A stretch of DNA of 64,000 nucleotides from Flectonema sp. DT1601. Taxonomy: Eukaryota > Euglenozoa > Diplonemea > Diplonemida > Diplonemidae. Below are positions 33,391 to 41,904 of this stretch, piece after piece. The stretch is taken from contig OZ025809.1 of the NCBI GenBank assembly GCA_964019425.1, positions 496,001 to 560,000 on the forward strand, given 5' to 3'. Within the stretch, counting starts at the first letter, position 1. Each line of letters starts with the position of its first letter. A model generated the notes under the pieces. The model did no database searches and was not told the origin of the DNA. It saw only the letters and a program-made list of their open reading frames with translations. A program made the translations under genes and the position numbers.

Positions 33391-34596
33391 TCACACATGA
33401 GAATAGGGGTCATGACAATAGGTGGCACTGTCGTAAGGCCGTCCCACCGAGCTGCGGCAGGTAGGTGCTAGTGGGCGTTGCGCCCCTCCCATTGGTAGGA
33501 CCCGGGCCCCTGTGAAAACCCCACCCGTCTCATGACAGCTCCGCCTGCTCCGCAGGTTGAGACCTATTCTGGTCGGCTGGTCTGGCTCGGACAGCCACAC
33601 GAATATGTCCTTATGTTTAGATAGGAACCGCATTAGAAGTGTTAGAGTCGGGAAGAGAAGGGCAGTGAATCCCGTGCAGTCACGTAACCTCGTCAGCAGG
33701 TCCTTCTGTGATATGCTCCCGTGCCGCAAGGTCTGCGACATGAACCTCTCGAGTTCAGCTTCCCCTTCGCGTCCCCGGCGGCTGCGTAGCTGGTCCGCAC
33801 GGTGGACCTCGGTCAGGGTCTTGCTCGACAGGTAGATCCGCGCATCACCCTTCTTGATATGCGGGGACAGCTCACGTGCCTTTATCTCGTGGGCGTTGTA
33901 CTGGAATAGAGTGAACTCCCTGCTGTGGTGCCGAACGAAGTCCAGCCAGACACCGTTATATATCCCTCCGACGATCTCATCATAAAGGACGCTCTCTTTG
34001 GCCTTGCTGTTCAAGAGGATTGCATTTAGTGAGCCCCCTTCCCGGTTGAGCCTGGGGTTTCGCAGCACCGACCCGACGTCCCTGACGAACTGCTTTTCTG
34101 CTGCGGACTCCGCTGCCTGCGCAAACGCCTGGTGCGAGACAGTGAGTGTAAGCTGCACCGGTATCGCTCTCAGATGATAGCTCAGGTGCGCTGTCTCACC
34201 GCTGTATTGGACCCCTCCGATGCTGACTTCCTGCACCTGCCCCCGGTCGTCGGCTGCCACGAGCCTGGCCCGAAGTTCGTTGTCGAAAGAGTATGAGTGA
34301 TGAGACGATGTGAATAGGATATCCAGACCCATCCCCCCAACCTCCCCCGAGACGTTCAGATCTTGCGCGGCTACCGTGACTGATCTCTCGCTGCCCACCT
34401 CGGGATATGGGCATCGGATCGTCTGCACTCCATTCAGCAAAAGAGTGCAGTACGCCGAGGGGCCTGATCTCGGAAGGCAAGCCCCTTCTGATCGGATGCT
34501 GGGATGTGCCTCACATTCTCTATCTGTTGTATCTGTATATCCCATGCTCCCTCCCGCGGTCGACGTGGCGGAGCATCCGCTGACAGCTGTTCTCAT
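33391..34596 (-). CDS. Protein X2, unknown family, paralogue of X1
   Basis: I do not recognise the family. About 401 residues from ATG 34596, chosen because it lies 15 nt after a CTTCACCAG acceptor-like site; an upstream in-frame ATG at 34791 would add a Thr/Ser-rich leader. Shares with X1: LLNGVQTIRCP, a first block NGVWLDFV...FTLFQYNAHEI...LSPHIKKGDARIYL, and a second block TLLMRFLSKHKDIFVW...PDQPTRIGL. The C-termini diverge apart from HDPYS. Soluble, no membrane segment. The next gene upstream on this strand is the CCCH protein (stop at 34832), so the two may be co-transcribed. The shared blocks hint at RNA- or DNA-binding winged helices, which is speculation. Confidence 0.75.
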   Translation of the reverse strand: MRTAVSGCSATSTAGGSMGYTDTTDRECEAHPSIRSEGACLPRSGPSAYCTLLLNGVQTIRCPYPEVGSERSVTVAAQDLNVSGEVGGMGLDILFTSSHHSYSFDNELRARLVAADDRGQVQEVSIGGVQYSGETAHLSYHLRAIPVQLTLTVSHQAFAQAAESAAEKQFVRDVGSVLRNPRLNREGGSLNAILLNSKAKESVLYDEIVGGIYNGVWLDFVRHHSREFTLFQYNAHEIKARELSPHIKKGDARIYLSSKTLTEVHRADQLRSRRGREGEAELERFMSQTLRHGSISQKDLLTRLRDCTGFTALLFPTLTLLMRFLSKHKDIFVWLSEPDQPTRIGLNLRSRRSCHETGGVFTGARVLPMGGAQRPLAPTCRSSVGRPYDSATYCHDPYSHV

Positions 34597-34831
34597 TTTG
34601 TTAGCGCTCTGGTGAAGGGGGGGGAAGTATGCTGTGCATAGGTGTGTAGTAGTACTAGAGACGGAGCGGCAAGGAACCACAGAACTAAACAGACTACTGA
34701 CAGCTGGGGCTGGGGTTATCTCTTGGGTCTTTGCAGCACTGAGGCGGCATGTGGGCACAAGAGGCCGTGTTAGGGCTAGGCGCGTGTACACGACCCCGTC
34801 TACCCATCTTTGAGCAGCCCACTCCGCCTTA

Positions 34832-35455
34832 CTACTGCGGACCAGACGGTGATGACCTGTTTTTGAAGGAAGCTGCGAAGCGGTCGAGGGCCAGGAGTTC
34901 GTCGGTCTCTTCTGAGTGGTTTGATGAAGGCGGGCTGCTGGAGGAGGCTGACGAAGAGCACGCAGCTTCTAAAGAGTGGCACCTTGCTACGTCAATCTCC
35001 CTACAGATATGTATGTTCATACAGTTGGCTCCCCATCTGCAGCGCCTCAGCTGATTTAGGCCGCACAGTCGCGAGGCATCTACTTCGGATTCCCTTGCTT
35101 TCTGAAGCTCCAACAATCCCTTTGTGGCTTCGAAGCACCCGGGGCTAAGTTTGAGAACCCTATCTTGCAGCCTGATAGCTACGACGTTGAACCCAGCGCA
35201 TGCCCCCCCGTGGTTAGCACAGCAGGGGCCTGATGCCTCATCCCTAAGTTGGTCGATTGTGTCCCGACATACGTGGATTTGCCGGCATCGCTTCTGCGAC
35301 TTGCACATGCCTTTCTGGAACAAGATGCACACCGCAGGAACCCTGTGGCCCTTCTCTAAAGACTGCATTCTGCCGAGCGTGTCGAGTGTCTTGCCCAGTG
35401 GGACCAGCACTGTTCGTAACCTGCTGCCAGGGTCGCGCACTTCAATGTGAGACAT
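34832..35455 (-). CDS. Double CCCH zinc-finger protein
   Basis: Probable RNA-binding regulator. 207 residues with two C-x7-C-x5-C-x3-H fingers: C43, C51, C57, H61 and C131, C139, C145, H149. Between them lies GPCCANHGG (residues 76-84), a CC-x2-HG motif that I associate with CCCH proteins of kinetoplastids, from memory. The tail is Ser-rich and acidic. Such fingers bind single-stranded RNA and often control mRNA stability, which in trans-splicing organisms replaces promoter control. No intron. G/C-ending codons as in the neighbouring X2. A broken copy of its 5' end lies at 37561-37998. The function stated is that of the family, not proven here. Confidence 0.82.
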   Translation of the reverse strand: MSHIEVRDPGSRLRTVLVPLGKTLDTLGRMQSLEKGHRVPAVCILFQKGMCKSQKRCRQIHVCRDTIDQLRDEASGPCCANHGGACAGFNVVAIRLQDRVLKLSPGCFEATKGLLELQKARESEVDASRLCGLNQLRRCRWGANCMNIHICREIDVARCHSLEAACSSSASSSSPPSSNHSEETDELLALDRFAASFKNRSSPSGPQ

Positions 35456-35597
35456 TTCTTTTTATATTTTTTCTCCCTCCTTGTTTCCTTCTCCAAGAGC
35501 CTGTGTGGGAGAAAACAAAACATGACACCTGCAAAGAACCAAAGAAGAACACCTTGCGAGACCTTTTTATTTATTTATTTATTAGTTTGTTTGTTTT

Positions 35598-35630
<33 letters not shown>

Positions 35631-37560
35631 CCTTCGGTAAATGAACATGGGACTAGTCGACTGCTGCTGATTTACTCACCCCCCTCTTCTTTGCAACGGC
35701 GTTATTGAGGCCGAATATCCTCACCAAAGCCCTTTTACTCTTCCACATGGTTTCAGCTTTTCAATTGGCTGTGCATGCCCTGCAGTGGTGTTAAATAATG
35801 TGGCTACCCTACCCCACCAAACAGAAGCCACAATGCTTTTCCTTCGCAGACAGTGCGAGGAGTTTCGTATTGGAGCTGGGCCACCCTTCCATTTGGGCAG
35901 AGGCCTCTGTGAGGGGGCCCGCGGTGCGGAGTAACGGCGGATGACCCCAGGGCCCGCCCGACCCACGGCGTCGGGGATGTTGCCGCCGTGGATCAAACTT
36001 CTTTTTTTTATATATTTTTTTTGAGGCCCCGGCTAATATATGCGATGCCCAGTGCATGCTGCAGGGTGGGTGGGTATTGGGCTAGGAATGGTTTAATGCT
36101 AGTGAGTGAGGGGTTGGTATAGGGCTGGGGTTGATGGTAAAAGATGGCGAGCCTTCTGTGAACAAGCAATTGCGGAATAGGGGGGGGATTAATGGCCTTT
36201 CAGGTTTCCTATGCTAAGGGTCTCTGCAGATTCCCTAGGCTGTTCCTACCATCAACGAAAAGAACTAGAATCAACCGTCGCTCTTGTTGGGCAAATTAGA
36301 CGAAAGCACATTCAGCCCCGTGTGGTCTTTGAGGTCTTACACTCATGGGTTCAATAATTTTACTTTTCGAAGAAGCATGGAATGGGCTCATAATGCCACT
36401 GGTCATAATCACACTCTTACTGATGCCCATTGTCCACATCCATTAAATTATCCCTTATGCTCTACGTGGGATTTCTGTTCTCACTGAGCTTGCCTTAGGA
36501 CACCTGCGTTAATGTGTAACAGATGTGCCGCCCCAGCCAAACTCCCCAACATAATCCAGATTATTACATCGCCACAGCCATTTTAAACCAAAAACAGAAA
36601 ATCATAATTTTACTGCTGATTAGATTTGGCCTTAACTTCACACTTTTGTGATAATTTCGATTTGCCAGCCATCGGCCTTGTGTACGGAATTTAATTATCG
36701 GGTTATTTCTACTCCGCGAGTGATGAAATGTGCACAGAAATAATTCGTTTATGGCATTAATAAAGGAAAATTCCCCGTTGCTACCTCAAAACTTTATTTT
36801 CTCTGTTGTAGTCCACCTAAAAGAATTTTTCGGCCTCCGATGAGGTGCTTGTAGCAGGTGCAACCACTCACGTTATCAAATATTTCTATCCCTTTATCAG
36901 TTCTCACACCCCTGTCTTCATCACAAGAAAACTTATATTTAAATTAAGTAAGCATTGTGCTACGAGCGACGGCGTAGTGCGCATGATGACGAGATGGTTT
37001 TGGGGTGGGTTAGGGAGATCGTGGAGACGGCTGCTGTTGAAGCAGCAGTGTTCACTGTTGAACCAGTGATGCGAAGGCGAAGTGTTTGAAGGTATGGTAT
37101 CTTTCTCGGGGCTTGTAGAATCATCTGCAGGGATAATAATAACAACAAACAGCGAACGTTGTTGACAGGAGTTAGTCAAGCTGGTGGGTAAAGAAATGGC
37201 TTGCACCTGTTTGCTCCCAGAGCAGACTGCCTTGCCATGCGTTCATACCTGCGCGGCTATCAGGTACTTCTTGTTTTCTATTCTTGCTTTATAAAACTTT
37301 TCGTCTAACAAGGAAACACTGTCAAGAATGTGAGAAGATGTGAAGATGTGAAGATTCTACCTCTGATTTTTTTCCTCAATTCTTTTTTCTTTTTTTTTTT
37401 CCAGAAAAAAGTGCTGGTGCCCAACAGAGAAGAAAAAAAAAGAGTTGTTCACAACAGTGAAAAAACTTTTTGGGTGCAGGCAACGGGGAAAAAAAAGTTA
37501 AGGTGACAGGCAACGGAGAAAAAAAACTTTTTTTTATGTAGGCAACGGAGAATTCTCCTT
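35456..37560. other. Non-coding repeats, including a LINE-derived copy
   Basis: 36064-36308 is a copy of 24160-24425 (LINE interior) with small gaps. 35700-35731 repeats 33090-33122. 35860-36000 is G+C-rich. 37451-37552 has about 2.5 imperfect copies of a 40-bp unit with GGCAACGGAGAA and an A/T run. Long T-tract at 35595-35630. No gene seen. Confidence 0.5.
36064..36308 (+). repeat. Copy of a LINE-interior segment
   Basis: Matches 24160-24425 from GGGTGGGTGGGTATTGGGCT to GGGCAAATTAGACGAA, with two deletions of about 10 bp. Similarity is high, so the duplication is much younger than the decay of the LINE coding parts. Confidence 0.8.
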
Positions 37561-37992
37561 AAATAAATAAAAAGGTCTGGCAAGGTGTTCTTCTTTGGTT
37601 CTTTGCTGGTGTCATGTTTTGTTTCTCCCACAGGCTCTTGGAGAAGGAAACAAGGAGGGATAATTTGATACTGCATTTTCAAGCTCAAAAGGAACAACAA
37701 TTTCTCCGGCAGCGTAGTAAATGACTGCAAATAAATAAATAATACCACTGGAGGCCACGTGAACATAGTTGAGCGCCACTTGCCTATGTTACCGTAACAG
37801 CTTTTTATAAAACTCATGAGTACTTAATTAATACATTACATTGTCTTGAAAATTAACCATAGAAAAAGACGAACACCAGGAAGGGGGGGCGGCTCTCTGT
37901 CAATAGCCGTATATACTGGTATTTGAGGGAGAAAAAATATAAAAAGAAATGTCTCACATTGAAATGCGCGACCCTGCTGTGCTAACCACGGG

Positions 37993-37998
<6 letters not shown>
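37561..37998 (+). pseudogene. Broken copy of the 5' end of the CCCH gene
   Basis: 37561-37660 repeats the CCCH gene's upstream region (35485-35585, inverted relative to it). After an insertion the match resumes at 37925 with the leader and ATG at 37949 (MSHIEMRDP), close to the parent's MSHIEVRDP. It then jumps from codon 9 to about codon 78 (CCTGCTGTGCTAACCACGG) at a shared CCCTG, a deletion with microhomology, and runs into a TTG microsatellite. No fingers remain, so it cannot make a functional protein. Confidence 0.8.
37661..37924. mobile_element. 264-bp insertion with 6-bp flanking repeat GAGGGA
   Basis: It interrupts the copied CCCH upstream region; GAGGGA is found at 37655-37660 and 37925-37930 but once in the parent, so it is a target-site duplication. 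The interior shares CGAACACCAGGAAGG with 6086-6105 (inverted). No clear terminal inverted repeats or coding capacity. Confidence 0.7.
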
Positions 37999-38057
<59 letters not shown>

Positions 38058-38058
38058 G
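37999..38058 (+). repeat. (TTG)n microsatellite, ~20 copies
   Basis: Uninterrupted trinucleotide run directly after the broken CCCH copy. Confidence 0.95.
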
Positions 38059-38220
38059 GGTTTGTAGTTTTTTGAAGGCCTCCAACCCTTCTCCTCACTG
38101 GTTGGTTTTCTCTGATACGGTTTGATGCCGATTGCGTTTCGCTTCTCAGTGAGTCGAACCCCTACTTGGTATCACTTGTCTGTGCTCTGCTGCAGCGATC
38201 CCATCGCATCCTCCTATCAA

Positions 38221-38290
38221 CAGTGCAACGAACTGGTTTCTTCTGGGATATGAATCATTCGTTCCACTGCAGCACATAATCCCTGCATCT
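38221..38290 (+). mobile_element. Small fragment of the VIPER/DIRS-like fossil
   Basis: GATATGAA(C/T)CATTCGTTCC and flanking bases match about 20600-20665 of the larger fossil element. Too short to say more. Confidence 0.6.
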
Positions 38291-38832
38291 CTTAAAGGGC
38301 CAGAGATCATTAGCTTACTTTCCACACAGGTCCCTTAGATTCTTGGCCGACTCGCAAAATCTCTTTTCTCTGCACAACGTTCACTACTTTTGGATATCTT
38401 CTCTTCATATTTGTTTACCTTTATGGGGCAAGTGCTTGGTGAAAACAACAGTGATCCTTATGAAATACAACTCAACTAAAAATAACTAACCGAATAATAG
38501 AAGTGGATAGATTCCAAACAAAGATGGAATATACTGTCTGCAGTTAGGTAAGTACGAACGTAAGTAAACTGGTGATCACATCCAGTCATTTGTTGAAATA
38601 ATTTTTCACATTGAACATGCACAAGGTTGTAAGGCTGATTTTGACTTCATTTAACAGATGATATCTGCTTGTTAAATAAGGTAATTCACAACACAGAAAA
38701 GCTGAATTGCAACAAAGGGAAGAGACAGTAGGTGATTCTCTAAAGGGGTTTGTTCAAGAATTAACATTGAACACGCATGACGAATCGAGTATAGCACTTG
38801 CGGGAAAAAGAAACAAATACACGCAATTCGCA
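38291..38832. other. Intergenic downstream of the MAP kinase
   Basis: No gene seen. Confidence 0.5.
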
Positions 38833-40035
38833 CTAATCACTCGCCATTGAGCGAATCTCCTGCCAAATAGCGCACCTCAGCTCTGGTTCGGTAAATTCTG
38901 TTGTGAACACTTCGCTATCCGCATACCAATTAAAAGGTTCTCCATTCTCTCCCATTGGTGTTGTTGGTTCAAACCCGTCAACGTAGGGATGCGATAACAG
39001 ATCAGATGCTGAAGGGCGATTCGTTGGATTAAAAGACAACATTGAGTTCATTAAAGATAAAGCATCACTTGTGATGTCAGGAAGTACAGATTTCAATCCC
39101 GAGCAGCTGCTCTGATAATTCTCATTCTGGGCATTACTACTACTGAATAGCCCACAGCACGAACGTTTAACGGCATCGAACTGTTTTCCACGTTCTTGGT
39201 TTTCAAAAAAACGAATGGCCTCGTCGCTGGGGAGATCGGACATTTCTACACCAGTAACATCGGCTATGCGTTGGATTTGGTCGACATAATTTTTACCAGG
39301 GAAGAGAGGACGTCGAAGAAACAGCTCTCCAGTAACACATCCGAGAGCCCAAATGTCAACGGCTGGGCCGTAGTGAGGAGCGAAGAGTAATAGCTCAGGT
39401 GGTCTATACCATCGAGTTATAACGTATTCTGTCATTTCTTGATCTGTACCAGGAGTGAATCCCCTCGCTAATCCAAAGTCACATAGTCTAATACGACAGT
39501 CATCATTAACTAAAATATTTGCTGGTTTAATATCCCTGTGTATAATCTGACGACTATGGATGTGTTCCAGTGCCTCCAACATTTGAAATACGAAGTACGC
39601 AATGTGCTCATCTGATAGTTGTTGTGAACTCTTAATAACACTCGCTAAGTCTGCATGTAACAATTCCGTTATAATATAAAGATTATTAAAATCAGACATT
39701 GTGCTGGTCTCTGTTGGAGGTAGCAGGTCAGTTAGGTTAAGAATACAACCGTGATTGAGGTGCTTTAAAAGTTTAATTTCCCTCAATATCCGCTTTGCGT
39801 CACCTGTATCTTTGAACAGTCCTTGAACCTTCTTTACTGCTATTGGTTTATTAGTTACCTTATCAATTCCAGAACATACAAACCCATAGGTACCAAGTCC
39901 CTGCGTTTTCTTTATTTCGTATCGAATTGGTAGCTCGAAACGCACTCCATGTACGTTCCAGCGAACCTGACTACCGCAAACTTCACCCTCCGGTACTTTT
40001 GATAATGGACACCGTCCACTTCCTGCATGTTGCAT
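38833..40035 (-). CDS. Mitogen-activated protein kinase, TEY type
   Basis: CMGC Ser/Thr kinase of a MAPK cascade. 400 residues, no intron. Glycine loop GLGTYGFV (46-53), catalytic Lys68 (AVKK), Glu86, HRDIKPAN (166-173), DFG (186-188), and the dual-phosphorylation motif T202-E203-Y204 followed by VITRWYRPPE. The MAPK insert at about 290-320 is longer than usual and has Cys/Ser-rich content (SCCGLFSSSN). After the kinase core come about 40 residues (PTTPMGENGEPFNW). An acceptor-like CTTGTAG ends 10 nt before the ATG. It is the last gene at the low-coordinate end of an eight-gene minus-strand cluster. TEY would place it with ERK-like kinases, but the subfamily cannot be fixed by eye. Confidence 0.95.
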   Translation of the reverse strand: MQHAGSGRCPLSKVPEGEVCGSQVRWNVHGVRFELPIRYEIKKTQGLGTYGFVCSGIDKVTNKPIAVKKVQGLFKDTGDAKRILREIKLLKHLNHGCILNLTDLLPPTETSTMSDFNNLYIITELLHADLASVIKSSQQLSDEHIAYFVFQMLEALEHIHSRQIIHRDIKPANILVNDDCRIRLCDFGLARGFTPGTDQEMTEYVITRWYRPPELLLFAPHYGPAVDIWALGCVTGELFLRRPLFPGKNYVDQIQRIADVTGVEMSDLPSDEAIRFFENQERGKQFDAVKRSCCGLFSSSNAQNENYQSSCSGLKSVLPDITSDALSLMNSMLSFNPTNRPSASDLLSHPYVDGFEPTTPMGENGEPFNWYADSEVFTTEFTEPELRCAIWQEIRSMASD

Positions 40036-40349
40036 TCAACACAGCTACAAGAACATGTGTGTTATCAACTGTTCGCTGAAGGGAGAAAAAAAACTAATTG
40101 TTGTTATATTTCGTTACTACCACCTCTGGGCACGAAAATTCAAAATAATTCTTTATTACGTCAAGAGCTTCGTTTTACCGAAGGCAGCGAGGAAAATAAA
40201 TCCATTGGTAGTTCAGTTCGGTAAGCAGCTAGGGCTCACCACGAAGATTTTAATCACTAAACAGACTGCACTGCAAAGAGAGAGCAGAGCTTCAGTTTTT
40301 TTCAGTAGCAACGCTACCACTGGTAAGGTTTGACTATAATCTGTAACTG

Positions 40350-40889
40350 TTACTTTGGTCTGACTAAACACTTTGTAGAGAACATCAATTCATTGCCATC
40401 ACAGATTGTTGTGAGTGTGTCAAGTTCTGTTAAGGTATTAGGTAACATTGAGTCAAATGAAATAACCGTGCAAGGCAGACCACAGCATTGAGTGTGAAGA
40501 GGAAGTTGCTCAATTCCAGCAGAGAGGAGATTCGAAGAAATATCTACCGAGTCACTAACAGTGATATCAGTTGACCAGGATAATATTTCAGAAATACGAT
40601 CGGAGTTCTCTGGAGAGTTTGCGATCTTCTCAAGAACTCGAACAACTTGAACGTGGCCTTCGTCTATCGCTTCTTTATAAGATTCTTCAATACTCGGTAA
40701 TGAGTCAGAGAAGCAAAATAATTCAATTATTCTTTCGACTAAATTATCGTCTTCTCGACCACACATATCAAAGAACGGAAGTCGTAACGACTCCACACCT
40801 TTTAATGACTCAACAATAGTCTTAACATCCACCCCCTTTAGATCCGAAGGAGAAAGTTCCCCGGAGTCGTGTAACTTACGAATGCTCAT
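40350..40889 (-). CDS. Unknown acidic protein, 179 residues
   Basis: Not recognised. Hydrophilic and acidic, mostly helical-looking to residue 100 (ESLKGVESLRLPFFDMCG; EAIDEGHVQVVRVLEKIA), then Ser/Leu-rich with CCGLPC near residue 135. No signal peptide, membrane segment or repeat. Codon use matches the flanking AT-rich genes and it is on their strand, so it is probably real. It lies between the MAP kinase and the isoaspartate methyltransferase with about 300 bp either side. Additional short exons cannot be excluded. Confidence 0.6.
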   Translation of the reverse strand: MSIRKLHDSGELSPSDLKGVDVKTIVESLKGVESLRLPFFDMCGREDDNLVERIIELFCFSDSLPSIEESYKEAIDEGHVQVVRVLEKIANSPENSDRISEILSWSTDITVSDSVDISSNLLSAGIEQLPLHTQCCGLPCTVISFDSMLPNTLTELDTLTTICDGNELMFSTKCLVRPK

Positions 40890-41187
40890 ACTCAGTCTTT
40901 GTAGCGTCTGTCGATTTCAAACATGTTTATAAACTGCAGAAGAAACAAAAAGCAGACAAATTGTAATCAATTATTTCATTAATTATTATAACTGAAAGTA
41001 ATCAACTAGTGTTAGAAAGTAATCATTCGATACAACTATCAAAAATAAAAAAATAAAAAAAATAAATAAAATATTAATTTAGGCTAGTAAACATATGTGG
41101 CGTTCGAAAGAATAAACCAACAAAAACAACTCTCGTGGCAGTTCAGTAGGATAGCAGTGACCGATACTTAATTTCTGTGCGATTTTC

Positions 41188-41868
41188 TCAGTTCTCACTA
41201 TTCATGTGAAAGGGAACATACATAACAGGTAGAAGTTCTGTGGAAGATAATTTACCATCTTCATCCTTGTCAACCGCAGTCAGATATTGTGTTTTTGATT
41301 GAGGTCCGATGGGGATGACTAAGCGACCAGGCTTTGCGAGACATTCAACGAGCATCTTTGGAATTGAAGGGGCTGCAGCACCAACGTGGATAGCATGGAA
41401 TTTCAGTGAAGGATCTGGTGTCCAACCCTTGCTTGCGTCTCCAGCAACAACTTGGAGGCTAGCGTCTAATAAAAAACCGTCTTTTTTCAGATTATCTATT
41501 GACCATGGTACTAAAGGTTCAATGTACTCCATTCCACACACTGTTCCATCACCGACCATTGTTTTCATCGCTCCTAATAAATATCCACTACCACTACCAC
41601 AGTCGAATGCGTTATTTCCTGGTATTAAATAATCCTTTAAGTGATGAAGGCAATACGCATGCATGTGCGGTGCGCTAATTGTCACTCCATGACCAATCGA
41701 TTGTGGGCTGTCTTCATAAGCATTATCTAAATCCCTGCAGTAGTTAATTCTATCGACAGAAAGAAGCGCTTTTTCTACAGTTTTTGAAAGCTTCTCTCCC
41801 TGCAATAAATTCTTCGACATGTTCGTAATTAGCTCAACGTTGGAGGCACCGCTGCAACGCCACGCCAT
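41188..41868 (-). CDS. Protein-L-isoaspartate O-methyltransferase
   Basis: Repairs age-damaged proteins by S-adenosylmethionine-dependent methylation of L-isoaspartyl residues, cytosolic. 226 residues, the same length as animal PCMT1, and the start MAWRCSGASNVELI aligns with it, fixing the ATG. Family motifs: DSPQSIGHGVTISAPHMHA before motif I, AFDCGSGSGYL (SAM binding), VVAGDASKGW, FHAIHVGAAAP and GRLVIPIGP. No intron. An ATCTCAG acceptor-like site lies 14 nt upstream. An ordinary housekeeping gene with no missing residues that I can see. Confidence 0.96.
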   Translation of the reverse strand: MAWRCSGASNVELITNMSKNLLQGEKLSKTVEKALLSVDRINYCRDLDNAYEDSPQSIGHGVTISAPHMHAYCLHHLKDYLIPGNNAFDCGSGSGYLLGAMKTMVGDGTVCGMEYIEPLVPWSIDNLKKDGFLLDASLQVVAGDASKGWTPDPSLKFHAIHVGAAAPSIPKMLVECLAKPGRLVIPIGPQSKTQYLTAVDKDEDGKLSSTELLPVMYVPFHMNSEN

Positions 41869-41904
41869 TTTGTGAAGAGTGTCTGAGATGACAATATAGC
41901 AGCA

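Noticed and set aside
34749-35450. Plus-strand frames opposite the CCCH gene
   Set aside because: Shadows of the zinc-finger gene in the opposite strand.
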